Shown: positions 8,244-17,095, counted from the stretch's first letter. The stretch is 64,000 bases of DNA from Paenibacillus sp. L3-i20 (GCF_022180385.2 NZ_BQME02000001.1:2005678-2069677), one strand, 5' to 3'. Numbers and translations are program-made. Notes: generated from the sequence alone by a model not told the origin.

Positions 8244-8552
8244 GCTTCATGATTATTAATTTTTGTCAGTGTATTCTTCCGTTGCATCTATTGGATTCAC
8301 AGCTGATCATGTACACCATATTTTCTCTACCATTATGATCATATTTTATTGCCACATGACTTATGTAGTTCACCCCAAGTAATGGTAACTAAAGAAGCGC
8401 ATACCTCTTTCGTATCTCAGCCAGATTCGGCGCTGATGGCCATTGCTTTACAGGACATTTAGGGTTCTAAGCGAATCTACATCGATTTTGACAATAAACA
8501 AAAAAATGTTAAATATGATACAATATTTAATATATGTAAAGGAGGGTTTTCA
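8244..8552. other. Gene-free stretch with a possible promoter at its end
   Basis: No coding sequence is seen in these 309 bases. Near the end TTGACA (8488-8493) is followed by AT-rich sequence with TATGAT (8514-8519), but the 20-base spacing is long. AAAGGAGGG at 8538-8546 is the ribosome binding site of the small gene that follows. Confidence 0.4.
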
Positions 8553-8729
8553 TTGAAAAAGAACGCTTTTGGCTATCTCATTTTTGCAGTTTTTTGTATT
8601 AATATAGTTGATATTCCCTATACACTTTTAACTTCAGATGAGATCCCTTATCTCTCAATTATTATAGTTGTAGTGCTGCTAGTGAGTGCTGTTTCTCATA
8701 AACGAGCAAATTTGAAAACTCTCGATTAA
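8553..8729 (+). CDS. Small membrane protein, 58 residues
   Basis: A short gene with a TTG start, placed 6 bases after a strong AAAGGAGGG site. It encodes MKKNAF, a first hydrophobic stretch (GYLIFAVFCINIVDI, residues about 7-21), a short polar loop (TSDEIPY), a second very hydrophobic stretch (LSIIIVVVLLVSAV, about 34-47) and a basic tail SHKRANLK. This predicts two membrane helices. I do not recognise a family. The strong translation signal, clean hydrophobic pattern and following minus-strand terminator support it being real, but it has no functional context. Confidence 0.55.
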   Translation: MKKNAFGYLIFAVFCINIVDIPYTLLTSDEIPYLSIIIVVVLLVSAVSHKRANLKTLD

Positions 8730-8740
8730 AGTGTTATGTG

Positions 8741-8783
8741 GAAAAAGGGCTCATTCTGCTGCTGAAACAGCGAAATGAACCCT
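8741..8783 (-). terminator. Terminator of the GNAT gene
   Basis: On the minus strand AGGGTTCATT pairs with AATGAGCCCT, with an inner CGCTG/CAGCAG pairing, followed by TTTTTC. It starts about 10 bases after the GNAT stop codon. Confidence 0.8.
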
Positions 8784-8791
8784 CGAAATGA

Positions 8792-9565
8792 TTACTCTGG
8801 AGACAAGCAAGGATACGTTATGCCTAGACAAAGGAACCCGCGCTTTTCTAAGATCGGACGGCTCATTGGACTGGCATCTACGGTCAGCAAAGTATAGCCC
8901 CGTTTCCAAGCTTCCTGTGCACGTACTGCAAGAAGTGAAGTATATAGTCCCTTGCCGCGATAGTTCGGTAAGGTTGAACCTCCCCATAAACTTCCGAATG
9001 ACGTTCCCTCTTGCAAATACATCCATGCGGCACTAACTACTCGACCATCAGCATTATAGGCAGCATAGATCTTTAAGCTCTCAGGATCATTTTTTAGATC
9101 AGCCTTTAATCCCATTCCGAATACATCGTGCGGCTCGTTCCATATTTCTTCTTCCATCGCCATAATCTCATCTATGCCAGCATCATCGCTAATGGGACGG
9201 ATCGTATCAGGTATGTCTACAGCAAGCAGTGGATGATCTTCATGGAGTTCCATAACTAACAAAGCCTCAGCTTCTCCTATATCGAATCCTCTTGCCCGAA
9301 GCTTCTCTTGCAAATTGGTAGGCTGATCATAGTCATATAACTTCCACTCAAATTGTTCACCGCGAGCTTTAAAATACGCTATTTGCGCATCGATAATAGC
9401 ATCTGCCTGTTCCTCGTTCAGATTCGAGTAAGTGATATAATGTCTCGTCCCAGTAAGAGATACTTGTCGTACAACAGGTCCATCCACTTCCCGCATACTG
9501 CCCGGATATTCAATGTCGATTCGTTGTTCCCTATTAAATACTTCTAATAGTGCTGCTTTATTCAT
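8792..9565 (-). CDS. GNAT-family N-acetyltransferase
   Basis: A 257-residue protein whose C-terminal half is a GNAT fold: the LWGGSTLPNYRGKGLYTSLL segment includes the RGKGLY acetyl-CoA pyrophosphate loop (Q/RxxGxG/A type), followed by LTVDASPMSRPILEKRGF, the usual final helix and strand. The N-terminal half (about residues 1-110) is acidic and looks like a partial second GNAT repeat. GAGGGG lies 7 bases before the ATG. The gene is monocistronic and its acceptor substrate is unknown. Confidence 0.85.
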   Translation of the reverse strand: MNKAALLEVFNREQRIDIEYPGSMREVDGPVVRQVSLTGTRHYITYSNLNEEQADAIIDAQIAYFKARGEQFEWKLYDYDQPTNLQEKLRARGFDIGEAEALLVMELHEDHPLLAVDIPDTIRPISDDAGIDEIMAMEEEIWNEPHDVFGMGLKADLKNDPESLKIYAAYNADGRVVSAAWMYLQEGTSFGSLWGGSTLPNYRGKGLYTSLLAVRAQEAWKRGYTLLTVDASPMSRPILEKRGFLCLGITYPCLSPE

Positions 9566-9600
9566 CGTTGATCCCCTCCTAGAAGTAGCATATCACGGTT

Positions 9601-9744
9601 ATGGATAAGATGGGTATAATACCCATAAAAACTACAGAATTATGTTACGGGAACATAGATTCTATTACAGTCCTCTCAATAGAAATGAATTCATCTTTGT
9701 CAAAGGAAATTGGAGATCTATTATTCGAAAAAATAACATGTATT
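9601..9744 (+). ncRNA. Candidate small untranslated RNA (promoter-like palindrome to terminator)
   Basis: The interval between the GNAT and chemoreceptor genes holds a TATAAT hexamer (9615-9620) inside the perfect inverted repeat ATGGGTAT-A-ATACCCAT (9610-9626), and a strong terminator about 120 bases later. A 60-codon frame at 9601 has no ribosome binding site and runs into the terminator, so translation is unlikely. No good -35 box is seen. A short regulated RNA is possible, but only promoter and terminator look-alikes support it. Confidence 0.3.
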
Positions 9745-9795
9745 AACAAGAGGAATCACCGAGCTGGACTACCAGCAGTGTGATTCCTTTTGTTA
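9745..9795 (+). terminator. Strong stem-loop terminator without an assigned gene
   Basis: AACAAGAGGAATCAC pairs with GTGATTCCTTTTGTT. An inner GCTGG/CCAGC pairing extends the stem. The 3' arm is itself T-rich. No gene on either strand lies directly upstream. Confidence 0.65.
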
Positions 9796-9949
9796 GTTCG
9801 TATCGTTTTTCGTACTTCTTTAAGCTAGAAGAGAGTATGTACAAAACATTTTTTGTTATTTTCAAAATTGTTTCAAACAAATGGTGTAAAATAAAAGGAA
9901 GGATTGTGCAATAGGAAGTTTAGACTATTTTGAGAGGAAGTTTAATACA

Positions 9950-11485
9950 ATGATCGACAGGAAAAACGGGCTAATGGTAAAGCTTTCGACAGCAGCCACA
10001 AGCTTAAATATTATAATTTATGTATTAACTATGCGGCTTGACCCATTTCGACACGAGAACGGCGCTCACGGGGTGCAAGTAGAACTAACAGATTCTATTC
10101 TATGGTCACAAGGAATTATGCTTGTACTTTCACTACTTGTTTGGGCGTCAGGGGTGTATTTGTTTTATTTCAAGGACAAAGTACATGCATGGCTGCCATG
10201 GGTCAATACACTCGCACTTACATTTGCCAGCTTTTCAATCATCAGCGGAAGTGGTGGTGGAGTAGAGTTTCACTTTTCTATCTTCATGGTCATTGCAGCT
10301 GTAGCCTATTATGAAGATACTAGATTAATATTGATGATTACCGTGTTATTCGCTGTTCAACATATTGCAGGTTTCTTTTTTATTCCTGAGCTCGTATTCG
10401 GAACTAGCTCTTATCCCTTTTTGATGTTAGTTATTCATGCTGTCTTCTTGTTACTTACATCTAGTGCAACCATCCTTCAAATTATTTCAAAACAAAAAAT
10501 TACTCGCCAGCTTGAATCAGAAAAGGTGGAAAAGGATAATAAACTGGCTGAGCTTGTCCAACAAGTTGAGTTAATGTCCAAAAATATGGATTCAGGACTT
10601 TCGGCCGTATCCGCTAAGTCAGCGACTAATGTAGTTGTAAATGGAGAAATGAGACTCGCATTTGGCGAGGTTTCTGATGGATTAGGGTATCAAATATCAA
10701 CGATAGAAGCGATTGAACATAATTTAGGAGCTATTCATCTTTCTATTCAAAGTGCACTTGAGGCTTCTGAAGACACAAAGAGCAACATCGCAAGTACAGA
10801 GCAAGAAGTCTCACATAGCAACGATACGTTGTTATTGATCGAGAAACAGAATAATCAAGTGTTAGCTGCTATAGAGAGTGTGTCAGGAACGTTGCATATT
10901 TTGAAAAATTCAGCGGCTCAAGCCGAGAGCATAAGCGGAATGATTCAAGATATTGCTGATCAAACTAATCTTCTCGCGCTGAATGCTTCGATAGAAGCAG
11001 CGAGAGCAGGTGAGAATGGTGCAGGCTTTGCGGTTGTTGCAAGTGAGGTTAGAAAGCTATCCGTTCAGAGTCGTAGTGCCGCTGAGGAAATTCGAACGAT
11101 TATGTCTGCTATTCATCGTGAAACGAATGAATCTTCTTCGCAAGTAGAGCAGGGTCAGCAATTAATTGTGCAATCCAAACTGCACTTCGAGAAGTTCAGC
11201 AATGATTTTGAACAAGTACAGGTCATGATGGGTGGATTAATTGCTTATATCCACTCTATGAATGATAGAATGCATGTCATCAAGAATGGGACATCCGAAG
11301 TTGCGATAGATATGAATCAAATATCAGCAGTTATTGAGGAAGGCATGACTTCAATGGGCGATCTGACGGTTAAGTGCGAGGGCTTAATTAAGTCAGCTGA
11401 TGAGGTGGATACCGAAATTTCGAAGCTCAAAAAGCTCAGTCAATTACTACAAGAACGGTTTACGATAGCCGATAATCATAAGTAG
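9950..11485 (+). CDS. Methyl-accepting chemotaxis-like protein with a six-helix membrane domain
   Basis: A 511-residue protein. Residues about 1-185 hold six hydrophobic segments with short loops, so there is no extracellular ligand-binding domain and no HAMP domain. The rest is a cytoplasmic MCP signalling coiled coil with the conserved hairpin tip [20 protein letters not shown] followed by [12 protein letters not shown]. This is the CheA/CheW contact region. A membrane-embedded sensing domain fits detection of a membrane, redox or energy signal. The start follows GAGAGGAAG by about 12 bases, which is a long spacing. The gene is 24 bases from the MHYT-GGDEF-EAL gene, so the two probably form one transcript. 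Confidence 0.85.
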   Translation: MIDRKNGLMVKLSTAATSLNIIIYVLTMRLDPFRHENGAHGVQVELTDSILWSQGIMLVLSLLVWASGVYLFYFKDKVHAWLPWVNTLALTFASFSIISGSGGGVEFHFSIFMVIAAVAYYEDTRLILMITVLFAVQHIAGFFFIPELVFGTSSYPFLMLVIHAVFLLLTSSATILQIISKQKITRQLESEKVEKDNKLAELVQQVELMSKNMDSGLSAVSAKSATNVVVNGEMRLAFGEVSDGLGYQISTIEAIEHNLGAIHLSIQSALEASEDTKSNIASTEQEVSHSNDTLLLIEKQNNQVLAAIESVSGTLHILKNSAAQAESISGMIQDIADQTNLLALNASIEAARAGENGAGFAVVASEVRKLSVQSRSAAEEIRTIMSAIHRETNESSSQVEQGQQLIVQSKLHFEKFSNDFEQVQVMMGGLIAYIHSMNDRMHVIKNGTSEVAIDMNQISAVIEEGMTSMGDLTVKCEGLIKSADEVDTEISKLKKLSQLLQERFTIADNHK

Positions 11486-11509
11486 AGCTAATAGAGAAGA
11501 GGAAGTTAG

Positions 11510-13966
11510 ATGGAGCATCATATGGAGCATGTATACGGTACATACGATATGGTCCTGGTCATATTTTCATACATCGTTGCAGTAGTAGCTTCTTATACAG
11601 TACTAGATTTGGTTGGGAGGATCAGTACAACAGGTGGGTTACGCCGCTTAATTTGGCTGATCTTTGGTGCAGTAGCGATGGGTATGGGCGTTTGGTCCAT
11701 GCACTTTGTTGGTATGCTGGCGTTTACGCCATCGGTCCCTGTTGCCTATGACCTTATTATTGTTGCATTATCAATGGTCGTTGTTATTGTTGCTTCTTTA
11801 ATTGCATTATCGATTGTGGGAAGAACTGAGTTATCACTGAAGCAACTGCTTAGCGGTGGATTACTGCTTGCGTCGGGAATCTCAGCTATGCATTATATAG
11901 GTATGGCAGCAATGCAAATTGACATCACATATAAGCCATATTATTTTATTCTCTCCATTGTTATTGCTATCGTCGCCTCGATTACTGCCTTGTGGCTGTC
12001 ATTCTATTTCCGTTCAGGAAACTTAAGAGACATCATGTGGAAAAAGGCGTTAAGTGCATTAATTATGGGTGCTGCTGTTGCGGGTATGCATTACACGGGC
12101 ATGATGGCTTCTGAATTTCACTTGGGAGACAAGTCATCAAAGATGGTAGGTGTATTACTTGACCAGAAGTTTCTAGCGTATGTGATTGCAGCGATCACTT
12201 TGATTACGTTAGGTTTTTCTTTGTTCAGTATTTACATATCCAATCGCTTTTCAAGTAAGGAATCAGAGATGTTGGCTGGAGAGAAATGGTATAGATCGCT
12301 TTTTGAAAATAATAAGGATGGAATTATTACCGTCAATCTGCAATCTCAGATTATTGGCTTCAACCAAGCAATGTCCAAGCTTACAGGGCTGCCTAACGAA
12401 TGGTTTCATTCCCAGAGCATTATTGAGGTGACTCGATTCATCGTAGAGGAAGAGCGGGAGAGAACGAGGGAGATGTTTCTGAAGTCTCTAGGTGGTGAAA
12501 TGCAGAGTTATGAAACAGCAATCACTCATCGAAATGGACATAGAGTTGATCTCAGTGTCATTAATGTGCCTGTGGAAGTGAATGGACAAGTAGTAGGTAA
12601 TTACATCATAGCTAGGGACATCACAGAAGAGAAGATAGGTAAGGAGAAAATCCAGCATCAAGCGTTTCATGATGAACTTACTGGTATGCCTAACCGTCGA
12701 ATGTTCAATCAAGTGCTAGCCCGGAAGATCGAAAGTAAAAGCGGGAGATTTGCAGTTCTTGTCATCGATATCGATCGTTTCAAAATCATTAATGATTCCC
12801 TTGGGCATACATATGGAGACTTATTTTTACAGGAAGTAAGCAGACGACTAGTGCAGAAATTAGCAGGTAGCAAGGTCACTTTGGCCCGCATGGGTGGTGA
12901 CGAGTTCACAGTCATTTGTGATGGCTGTTATGATCATAGAGAAATTGCGGGAATTGCGGAGCAGATTATAAAAGTGATTGCATCTCCGTATCGCTTGAAA
13001 GATAATGATTTCTTCGTTACTGCGAGTATCGGTATCGCAATTCACCCAGAAGATGGGGAAGACGCAGTGCAATTGCTTAAAAATGCAGATACAGCTATGT
13101 ACGAGGTGAAGAAAAACGGGAAAAACGGTTATCACTTTTATTCAAGCGAACTAAACGAGCAGCTACAGCAAAAAATTGAGCTTGAAAGCGATCTTCGCCG
13201 AGCGATTACAGGAGATCAGTTATTTCTTCATTATCAGCCGCAAATTCGCGCTGGAGATAGCCAAATGATTGGAATAGAAGCGTTAGTTCGCTGGAAACAT
13301 CCGACGAAGGGCATCATTTCACCAGCTGCATTTATTCCTATAGCTGAAGAGACAGGAATGATCTTTGAGCTTGGCAGCTATGTACTTCGTGAAGCTTGTC
13401 GTCAGATGAAGGAATGGCATGAAGCAGGTGGACCGCTTATTCCGATTTCGGTGAATCTGTCCTCACAACAATTCCATCAGCCCGATTTGATTGTTTTCAT
13501 TAAGAACATACTAGAGGAATCAGGACTTGAGCCTCATTATTTGGAGTTGGAAATTACGGAAAGTATGATGATGGACGCGACGGTGTCCAGCGGTATTCTG
13601 AATGAATTAACGGACTTCGGCGTGCGGATAAGCTTGGATGATTTCGGTACGGGATATAGCTCGCTAAGTTATTTAAAGCTGCTTCCCATTCATAAACTGA
13701 AGATTGATCGCTCCTTTATCCGCGATATCGCTGAGAATACAAATGATAGGGCAATCGTAGCGACGATTATTTCGATGGCTCAGCATCTTAGTATGGATGT
13801 TGTTGCTGAGGGAATTGAAACGAAGGAACAGCTCGATATTCTTACTGACTACGATTGCAAAAAAATTCAAGGATATTATTATAGTAAACCTCTTCCGGCT
13901 GATGAAGTAGAGGATTCATTTTTTATACCGTTAAGAGCTCTCTCAACGAGTAATAAAGCTGATTAA
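11510..13966 (+). CDS. MHYT-PAS-GGDEF-EAL cyclic-di-GMP signalling protein
   Basis: An 818-residue membrane protein with domains in this order. The MHYT membrane sensor (about 1-240) has seven helices and three motif copies, MHFVGM, MHYIGM and MHYTGM, thought to bind metal and sense a diatomic gas or redox state. A PAS domain covers about 258-380. The GGDEF domain follows (about 385-545) with intact MGGDEF at 461-466. The EAL domain (about 560-805) has intact EAL at 590-592 and DDFGTGYSSL. Both catalytic motifs are intact, so it could make or degrade c-di-GMP. It likely forms a transcript with the chemoreceptor-like gene 24 bases upstream. The start follows GAGGAAG. Homologues include B. subtilis YkoW. 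Confidence 0.92.
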   Translation: MEHHMEHVYGTYDMVLVIFSYIVAVVASYTVLDLVGRISTTGGLRRLIWLIFGAVAMGMGVWSMHFVGMLAFTPSVPVAYDLIIVALSMVVVIVASLIALSIVGRTELSLKQLLSGGLLLASGISAMHYIGMAAMQIDITYKPYYFILSIVIAIVASITALWLSFYFRSGNLRDIMWKKALSALIMGAAVAGMHYTGMMASEFHLGDKSSKMVGVLLDQKFLAYVIAAITLITLGFSLFSIYISNRFSSKESEMLAGEKWYRSLFENNKDGIITVNLQSQIIGFNQAMSKLTGLPNEWFHSQSIIEVTRFIVEEERERTREMFLKSLGGEMQSYETAITHRNGHRVDLSVINVPVEVNGQVVGNYIIARDITEEKIGKEKIQHQAFHDELTGMPNRRMFNQVLARKIESKSGRFAVLVIDIDRFKIINDSLGHTYGDLFLQEVSRRLVQKLAGSKVTLARMGGDEFTVICDGCYDHREIAGIAEQIIKVIASPYRLKDNDFFVTASIGIAIHPEDGEDAVQLLKNADTAMYEVKKNGKNGYHFYSSELNEQLQQKIELESDLRRAITGDQLFLHYQPQIRAGDSQMIGIEALVRWKHPTKGIISPAAFIPIAEETGMIFELGSYVLREACRQMKEWHEAGGPLIPISVNLSSQQFHQPDLIVFIKNILEESGLEPHYLELEITESMMMDATVSSGILNELTDFGVRISLDDFGTGYSSLSYLKLLPIHKLKIDRSFIRDIAENTNDRAIVATIISMAQHLSMDVVAEGIETKEQLDILTDYDCKKIQGYYYSKPLPADEVEDSFFIPLRALSTSNKAD

Positions 13967-13977
13967 GCGATAGAGTA

Positions 13978-14020
13978 AATAAGCCAACACCTCCGCATTT
14001 GTGAGGGGTGTTGGCTTATT
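13978..14020. terminator. Bidirectional terminator between convergent genes
   Basis: AATAAGCCAACACC pairs with GGTGTTGGCTTATT, extended by CTC/GAG, around a 9-base loop. It lies between the convergent GGDEF-EAL and MarR genes and is flanked by AT-rich sequence. Confidence 0.85.
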
Positions 14021-14032
14021 TGTTCATATGGT

Positions 14033-14464
14033 TCAAAAAAATACTTTAGCCTGAAGGATATCTATCGCCTTACTTAGCTGTTCTAGGTCCTCTTCACTGG
14101 CAGTATTAATACGCTCCAGAAAGAGTGTTTCAATATGCAGGAAGGCGTCATCCATTAACGCTTGTCCCTTTTTGGATAATTGAATATATTGTTTGCGCTT
14201 GTCATCGGCTGCATCAAATTTTTCGATAAGCTGCTTTTCACTCAGCTTCTTGATCTCTCGGCTAGTGTTAGGCATGGACATATGCATACACAGACTAATT
14301 TCACTAAGGGTTGAAGGCTGACTTACAGCCATGTATTCAAGAATGCGATATTGAAGTGGAGTAATGTCATCGTATTTAATATCTTTTGTGAAATCATAAG
14401 TAACTTGATGTACGGAAGTCGTTAAAGCTATAAATTTTTGGAAAAGCTCTTTTTTGTTGTCCAC
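14033..14464 (-). CDS. MarR-family transcriptional regulator
   Basis: A 143-residue winged-helix regulator. The central ITPLQYRILEYMAVSQPSTL, MSMPNTSREIKKLSEKQLIE and DDKRKQYIQLSKKG segments are the helix-turn-helix and the wing of MarR proteins. GTG codons exist at 14473 and 14464; AGAGG lies 8 bases before the second, so 14464 is chosen. The gene is divergent from a flavodoxin-fold oxidoreductase, and the shared intergenic region contains two copies of a palindromic site, so it probably represses both. MarR / quinone-reductase pairs commonly respond to quinones or electrophiles; that is by analogy. Confidence 0.87.
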   Translation of the reverse strand: MDNKKELFQKFIALTTSVHQVTYDFTKDIKYDDITPLQYRILEYMAVSQPSTLSEISLCMHMSMPNTSREIKKLSEKQLIEKFDAADDKRKQYIQLSKKGQALMDDAFLHIETLFLERINTASEEDLEQLSKAIDILQAKVFF

Positions 14465-14511
14465 AGCAAACACCTCTTAATTGAACAATAGCAAATTAAT
14501 TATCATAAAAC

Positions 14512-14570
14512 AATTATCATTTGACAACTAAATAATGCAGTGGTACTCTTTAGTTATCATATGACAACTA
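14512..14570. promoter_or_regulatory. Two MarR-type operators around the oxidoreductase promoter
   Basis: The imperfect palindrome TAGTTATCATATGACAACTA occupies 14551-14570, just before the oxidoreductase ribosome binding site. A second copy, AATTATCATTTGACAACTA, lies at 14512-14530 and includes TTGACA (14521-14526), a fitting -35 box with TACTCT (14544-14549) 17 bases on. A further half site AATTATCAT precedes it. The pair brackets the promoter. Confidence 0.6.
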
Positions 14571-14584
14571 AAGAGGTGGAAGTT

Positions 14585-15172
14585 ATGAAAACATTAATCA
14601 TTTATACACATCCAAATCACAAAAGCCTAAGCTATTCATTTTTGCAAAAGGTCATTCAGGGCAGCAAAGAAAATCCGCAAATAAAGGATATAAAAGTGCT
14701 CGATTTGTATGAGGAGGGATTTGATCCTGTACTCGTTTTTAATGAAAATAAACGTAGAAGAGATATGCACCGTGATCCCAAGTTAGAGAAATATCGCGAA
14801 CAGCTACTATGGGCAGATCAATTGGTGTTCGTATATCCAATTTGGTGGGGCCGTCCTCCTGCTATGCTAATGGGTTATATTGATCAAATGTTTTCGTCAA
14901 ATTTTGCATATCGCGAGGTCGGCAAGATGTTGCCTGTGGGACTGCTGAAAGGAAAGTCGGTTGTTTGTATTTCTTCAATGAAGGGACCGACACTGTATCC
15001 ACTATATTGGCTCAATAATTCGCATAAGGTGCTTATGAGAAAGGCGTTATTTAACTATGTGGGGATCAAAAAAGTGAAGTTTTTCGAGTTCGGCAATATG
15101 GAGAGTCCAAAAGGTAAACATGATAAGAAACTAGACCAGATATATAGCTACTTTAAATCGCTTAGTCACTAG
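14585..15172 (+). CDS. NAD(P)H-dependent quinone oxidoreductase, flavodoxin fold
   Basis: A 195-residue flavodoxin-like protein. MKTLIIYTHPNHKSLSYSF is the first strand and the FMN/FAD phosphate-binding loop; LLWADQLVFVYPIWWGRPPA is the conserved strand and WWGxPP loop of the NQO1/MdaB/KefG family, followed by GYIDQMF. Such enzymes reduce quinones or nitroaromatics by two electrons. A longer frame from 14540 would run through the operator; AAAGAGGTGGAAG before the ATG at 14585 supports the shorter start. It is the presumed target of the divergent MarR regulator. Confidence 0.87.
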   Translation: MKTLIIYTHPNHKSLSYSFLQKVIQGSKENPQIKDIKVLDLYEEGFDPVLVFNENKRRRDMHRDPKLEKYREQLLWADQLVFVYPIWWGRPPAMLMGYIDQMFSSNFAYREVGKMLPVGLLKGKSVVCISSMKGPTLYPLYWLNNSHKVLMRKALFNYVGIKKVKFFEFGNMESPKGKHDKKLDQIYSYFKSLSH

Positions 15173-15241
15173 CGCTTTACGTATATAAGATGGGTAAAGT
15201 CACAATTCTTATATTGTTTTGAGCAATGAATACATTAGCAG

Positions 15242-15282
15242 CCCCTCATTTGAGCACACTACTTAAAACTCGCTGAGGGGAG
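15242..15282 (+). promoter_or_regulatory. Stem-loop covering the deacetylase ribosome binding site
   Basis: CCCCTCA (15242-15248) can pair perfectly with TGAGGGG (15274-15280). The 3' arm is the GAGGGGAG ribosome binding site, 6 bases before the ATG at 15289. Pairing would hide the site. No known riboswitch fold is recognised. Confidence 0.35.
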
Positions 15283-15288
15283 CACGAT

Positions 15289-16038
15289 ATGAATCAGCTT
15301 TTGAAGGGGATAGTCTGTTTGACCAGTTTTGTTCTCATGACAGGATTTTCCCAGCAGCCTGAGAAACATGATAGAAGTTATTATGAAGCTCGCAAAGAAG
15401 TTGTATGGGAAGTACCCATGGATGACAAGCTGATTGCTCTTACGTTCGATGATGGTCCTAATGCGAATACAACACCTCAAATACTGGATTTATTAAAGCA
15501 ATATGATGCGAAAGCGACTTTTTTTGTAGTGGGTAATCGTATGGATAAATATGCAGAGATTATTAAGCGTGAAGCGCTTGAAGGACATGAAGTTGCGAAC
15601 CATACATATAATCATGTCTTTTTTACAAGAAGAATAGGTAAATCGGTAATAGCGAATGAAATCATCGATACACAAAAAAAGATAACGGAGCTGACAGGGC
15701 AACATACGAAATGGTTTAGACCTCCTGGCGGTTACTATAATGATACAGTTATTAATGTTGCTCGCGAGAATGGATACACGGTTATTATGTGGTCATGGCA
15801 TCAGGATACACAGGATTGGAACACACCTGGTGTGGATCGTATCGTTAACAAAGTACTGAAGAATGCCCGTAATGGAGACATTATATTGATGCATGATAAT
15901 GTTAACGGGTCGACACAAACGGTGCGAGCACTTGAGAGAATATTGCCTGCTCTTTACGATCAAGGTTATCGCTTAGTTACCATTACCGAACTAATGGAGC
16001 ATAAGACAAAAGTAGATAATCCGTTTGTTCCAGAATAG
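15289..16038 (+). CDS. Polysaccharide deacetylase (NodB domain), secreted
   Basis: A 249-residue carbohydrate esterase family 4 protein. TFDDGP at residues 52-57 gives the catalytic Asp and metal-binding Asp; NHTYNH is the metal-binding HxxxH motif; RPPGGYYN and IILMHD are the other catalytic motifs. All the residues needed for N-deacetylation of peptidoglycan or chitin-like polymers are present. The N-terminus (residues about 5-20) is hydrophobic, giving a signal peptide or membrane anchor, without a lipobox Cys. The gene is monocistronic. The length matches the simple deacetylases of spore-formers. The exact polymer is not known. Confidence 0.9.
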   Translation: MNQLLKGIVCLTSFVLMTGFSQQPEKHDRSYYEARKEVVWEVPMDDKLIALTFDDGPNANTTPQILDLLKQYDAKATFFVVGNRMDKYAEIIKREALEGHEVANHTYNHVFFTRRIGKSVIANEIIDTQKKITELTGQHTKWFRPPGGYYNDTVINVARENGYTVIMWSWHQDTQDWNTPGVDRIVNKVLKNARNGDIILMHDNVNGSTQTVRALERILPALYDQGYRLVTITELMEHKTKVDNPFVPE

Positions 16039-16133
16039 TGTCTGCGTATAGAAGATCAAAGGTTATGTCTCTAGCTTAAGTGGGTATAAAATTACCTATA
16101 GTGATCCCAATACAGAGGATGCTTTAGCTCCCT

Positions 16134-16190
16134 AAAAATATGCCCCATGGGTTGAGATTATTGGAATAATCTCAGTACAGGGGTATTTTC
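16134..16190 (+). terminator. Two-part stem-loop after the deacetylase gene
   Basis: AAAATA-TG-CCCC pairs with GGGGTATTTT, enclosing a GAGATTA/TAATCTC hairpin. It ends in TATTTTC, about 100 bases after the deacetylase stop. Confidence 0.6.
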
Positions 16191-16309
16191 ATTGTTTGCC
16201 AACAGCAACGTGAAAACGCTATCATTAATTAATGGTATTAGGTATACTCGATATATTAGTAGAGATTAGACTAGCATCGAAAGAGCTAAGAGATGGAGGA
16301 GGAATTGTT

Positions 16310-17005
16310 TTGTCAAAGTGGTTGATAGCACTTATTATCGTGACAGGGTCAGTTCATCTGGCGACGTTATCTCTCGATAGTGAGCTGCTTCACTGGATTT
16401 TCAAGCTTGTCCCAATGATTCTTATTATTGTTTTAGCAGTAAGCACACCTAAGTCAGAAGCTCCAATAACCTATAAAGGTCTAATTGTGACTGGACTTGT
16501 TTTTAGTATTGGTGGAGATACATTCTTGCTGATGCCAGATGATGAATGGTTTACGTTTGGACTTGCTTCGTTCCTCATTGGCCATGTGTTCTATACGATA
16601 GCGATGTTGAAGCACATGAAAGCTTCATGGCTGACGAGGTTATCAGTCATTCCAATCGTCACCTATTCATTTGTACTTGGCAGTCAGCTTCATGGATATA
16701 TTATTGAAGACAGCAATAATAGTGGATTATGGATTCCGGTTCTTGTGTACATTATCGTTATCGCGGCAATGTGCTGGACAGCAATAATGAGCGGAAATGT
16801 ATTAGCTGGTATTGGAGCAGCACTATTTGTCGTCTCGGACTCAATCTTGGCATGGAACAAATTTGCTACACCAGTCGCGAATTCCGGCATTTGGATTATG
16901 GCGACATATTTTAGTGCACAGTTGCTCATTGCGGCTAGTATTGCTGGATTTTCATTTCACATACGCCAAGTATCAGGCAATGTAGGGAAAGCAAGGACAA
17001 TGTAG
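16310..17005 (+). CDS. YhhN/TMEM86-family lysoplasmalogenase-like membrane protein
   Basis: A 231-residue integral membrane protein with about eight helices. The KLVPMILIIVLAV, GLVFSIGGDTFLL, FGLASFLIGHVFYTIAM and ALFVVSDSILAW segments are the conserved acid- and His-containing blocks of the YhhN family. Eukaryotic members hydrolyse the vinyl-ether bond of lysoplasmalogens; the function in aerobic bacteria is unclear. A frame from 16232 exists, but GGAGGAGG lies 7 bases before the TTG at 16310, which gives a family-sized protein. It stands alone between two terminators. Confidence 0.8.
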   Translation: MSKWLIALIIVTGSVHLATLSLDSELLHWIFKLVPMILIIVLAVSTPKSEAPITYKGLIVTGLVFSIGGDTFLLMPDDEWFTFGLASFLIGHVFYTIAMLKHMKASWLTRLSVIPIVTYSFVLGSQLHGYIIEDSNNSGLWIPVLVYIIVIAAMCWTAIMSGNVLAGIGAALFVVSDSILAWNKFATPVANSGIWIMATYFSAQLLIAASIAGFSFHIRQVSGNVGKARTM

Positions 17006-17035
17006 CACCACTTACTTTTAATAAAAGGGTACAAC

Positions 17036-17077
17036 AAAAAGGGAGAGCCTGCTGAACCGAGTTCGGCAGGCTCTCCC
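17036..17077 (-). terminator. Terminator of the carboxylate operon
   Basis: GGGAGAGCCTGC pairs with GCAGGCTCTCCC, with an inner GAAC/GTTC pairing. On the minus strand it is followed by TTTTTGTTG. It closes the tctCBA / malic enzyme / HPr-like operon, 19 bases after its last stop. It may also stop the convergent YhhN gene. Confidence 0.9.
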
Positions 17078-17095
17078 TGTAATAAGAAGATTAGT

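Noticed and set aside
9601-9783. A 60-codon frame in the gap after the GNAT gene
   Set aside because: It has no ribosome binding site, shows no protein-like pattern and runs through a strong terminator stem.
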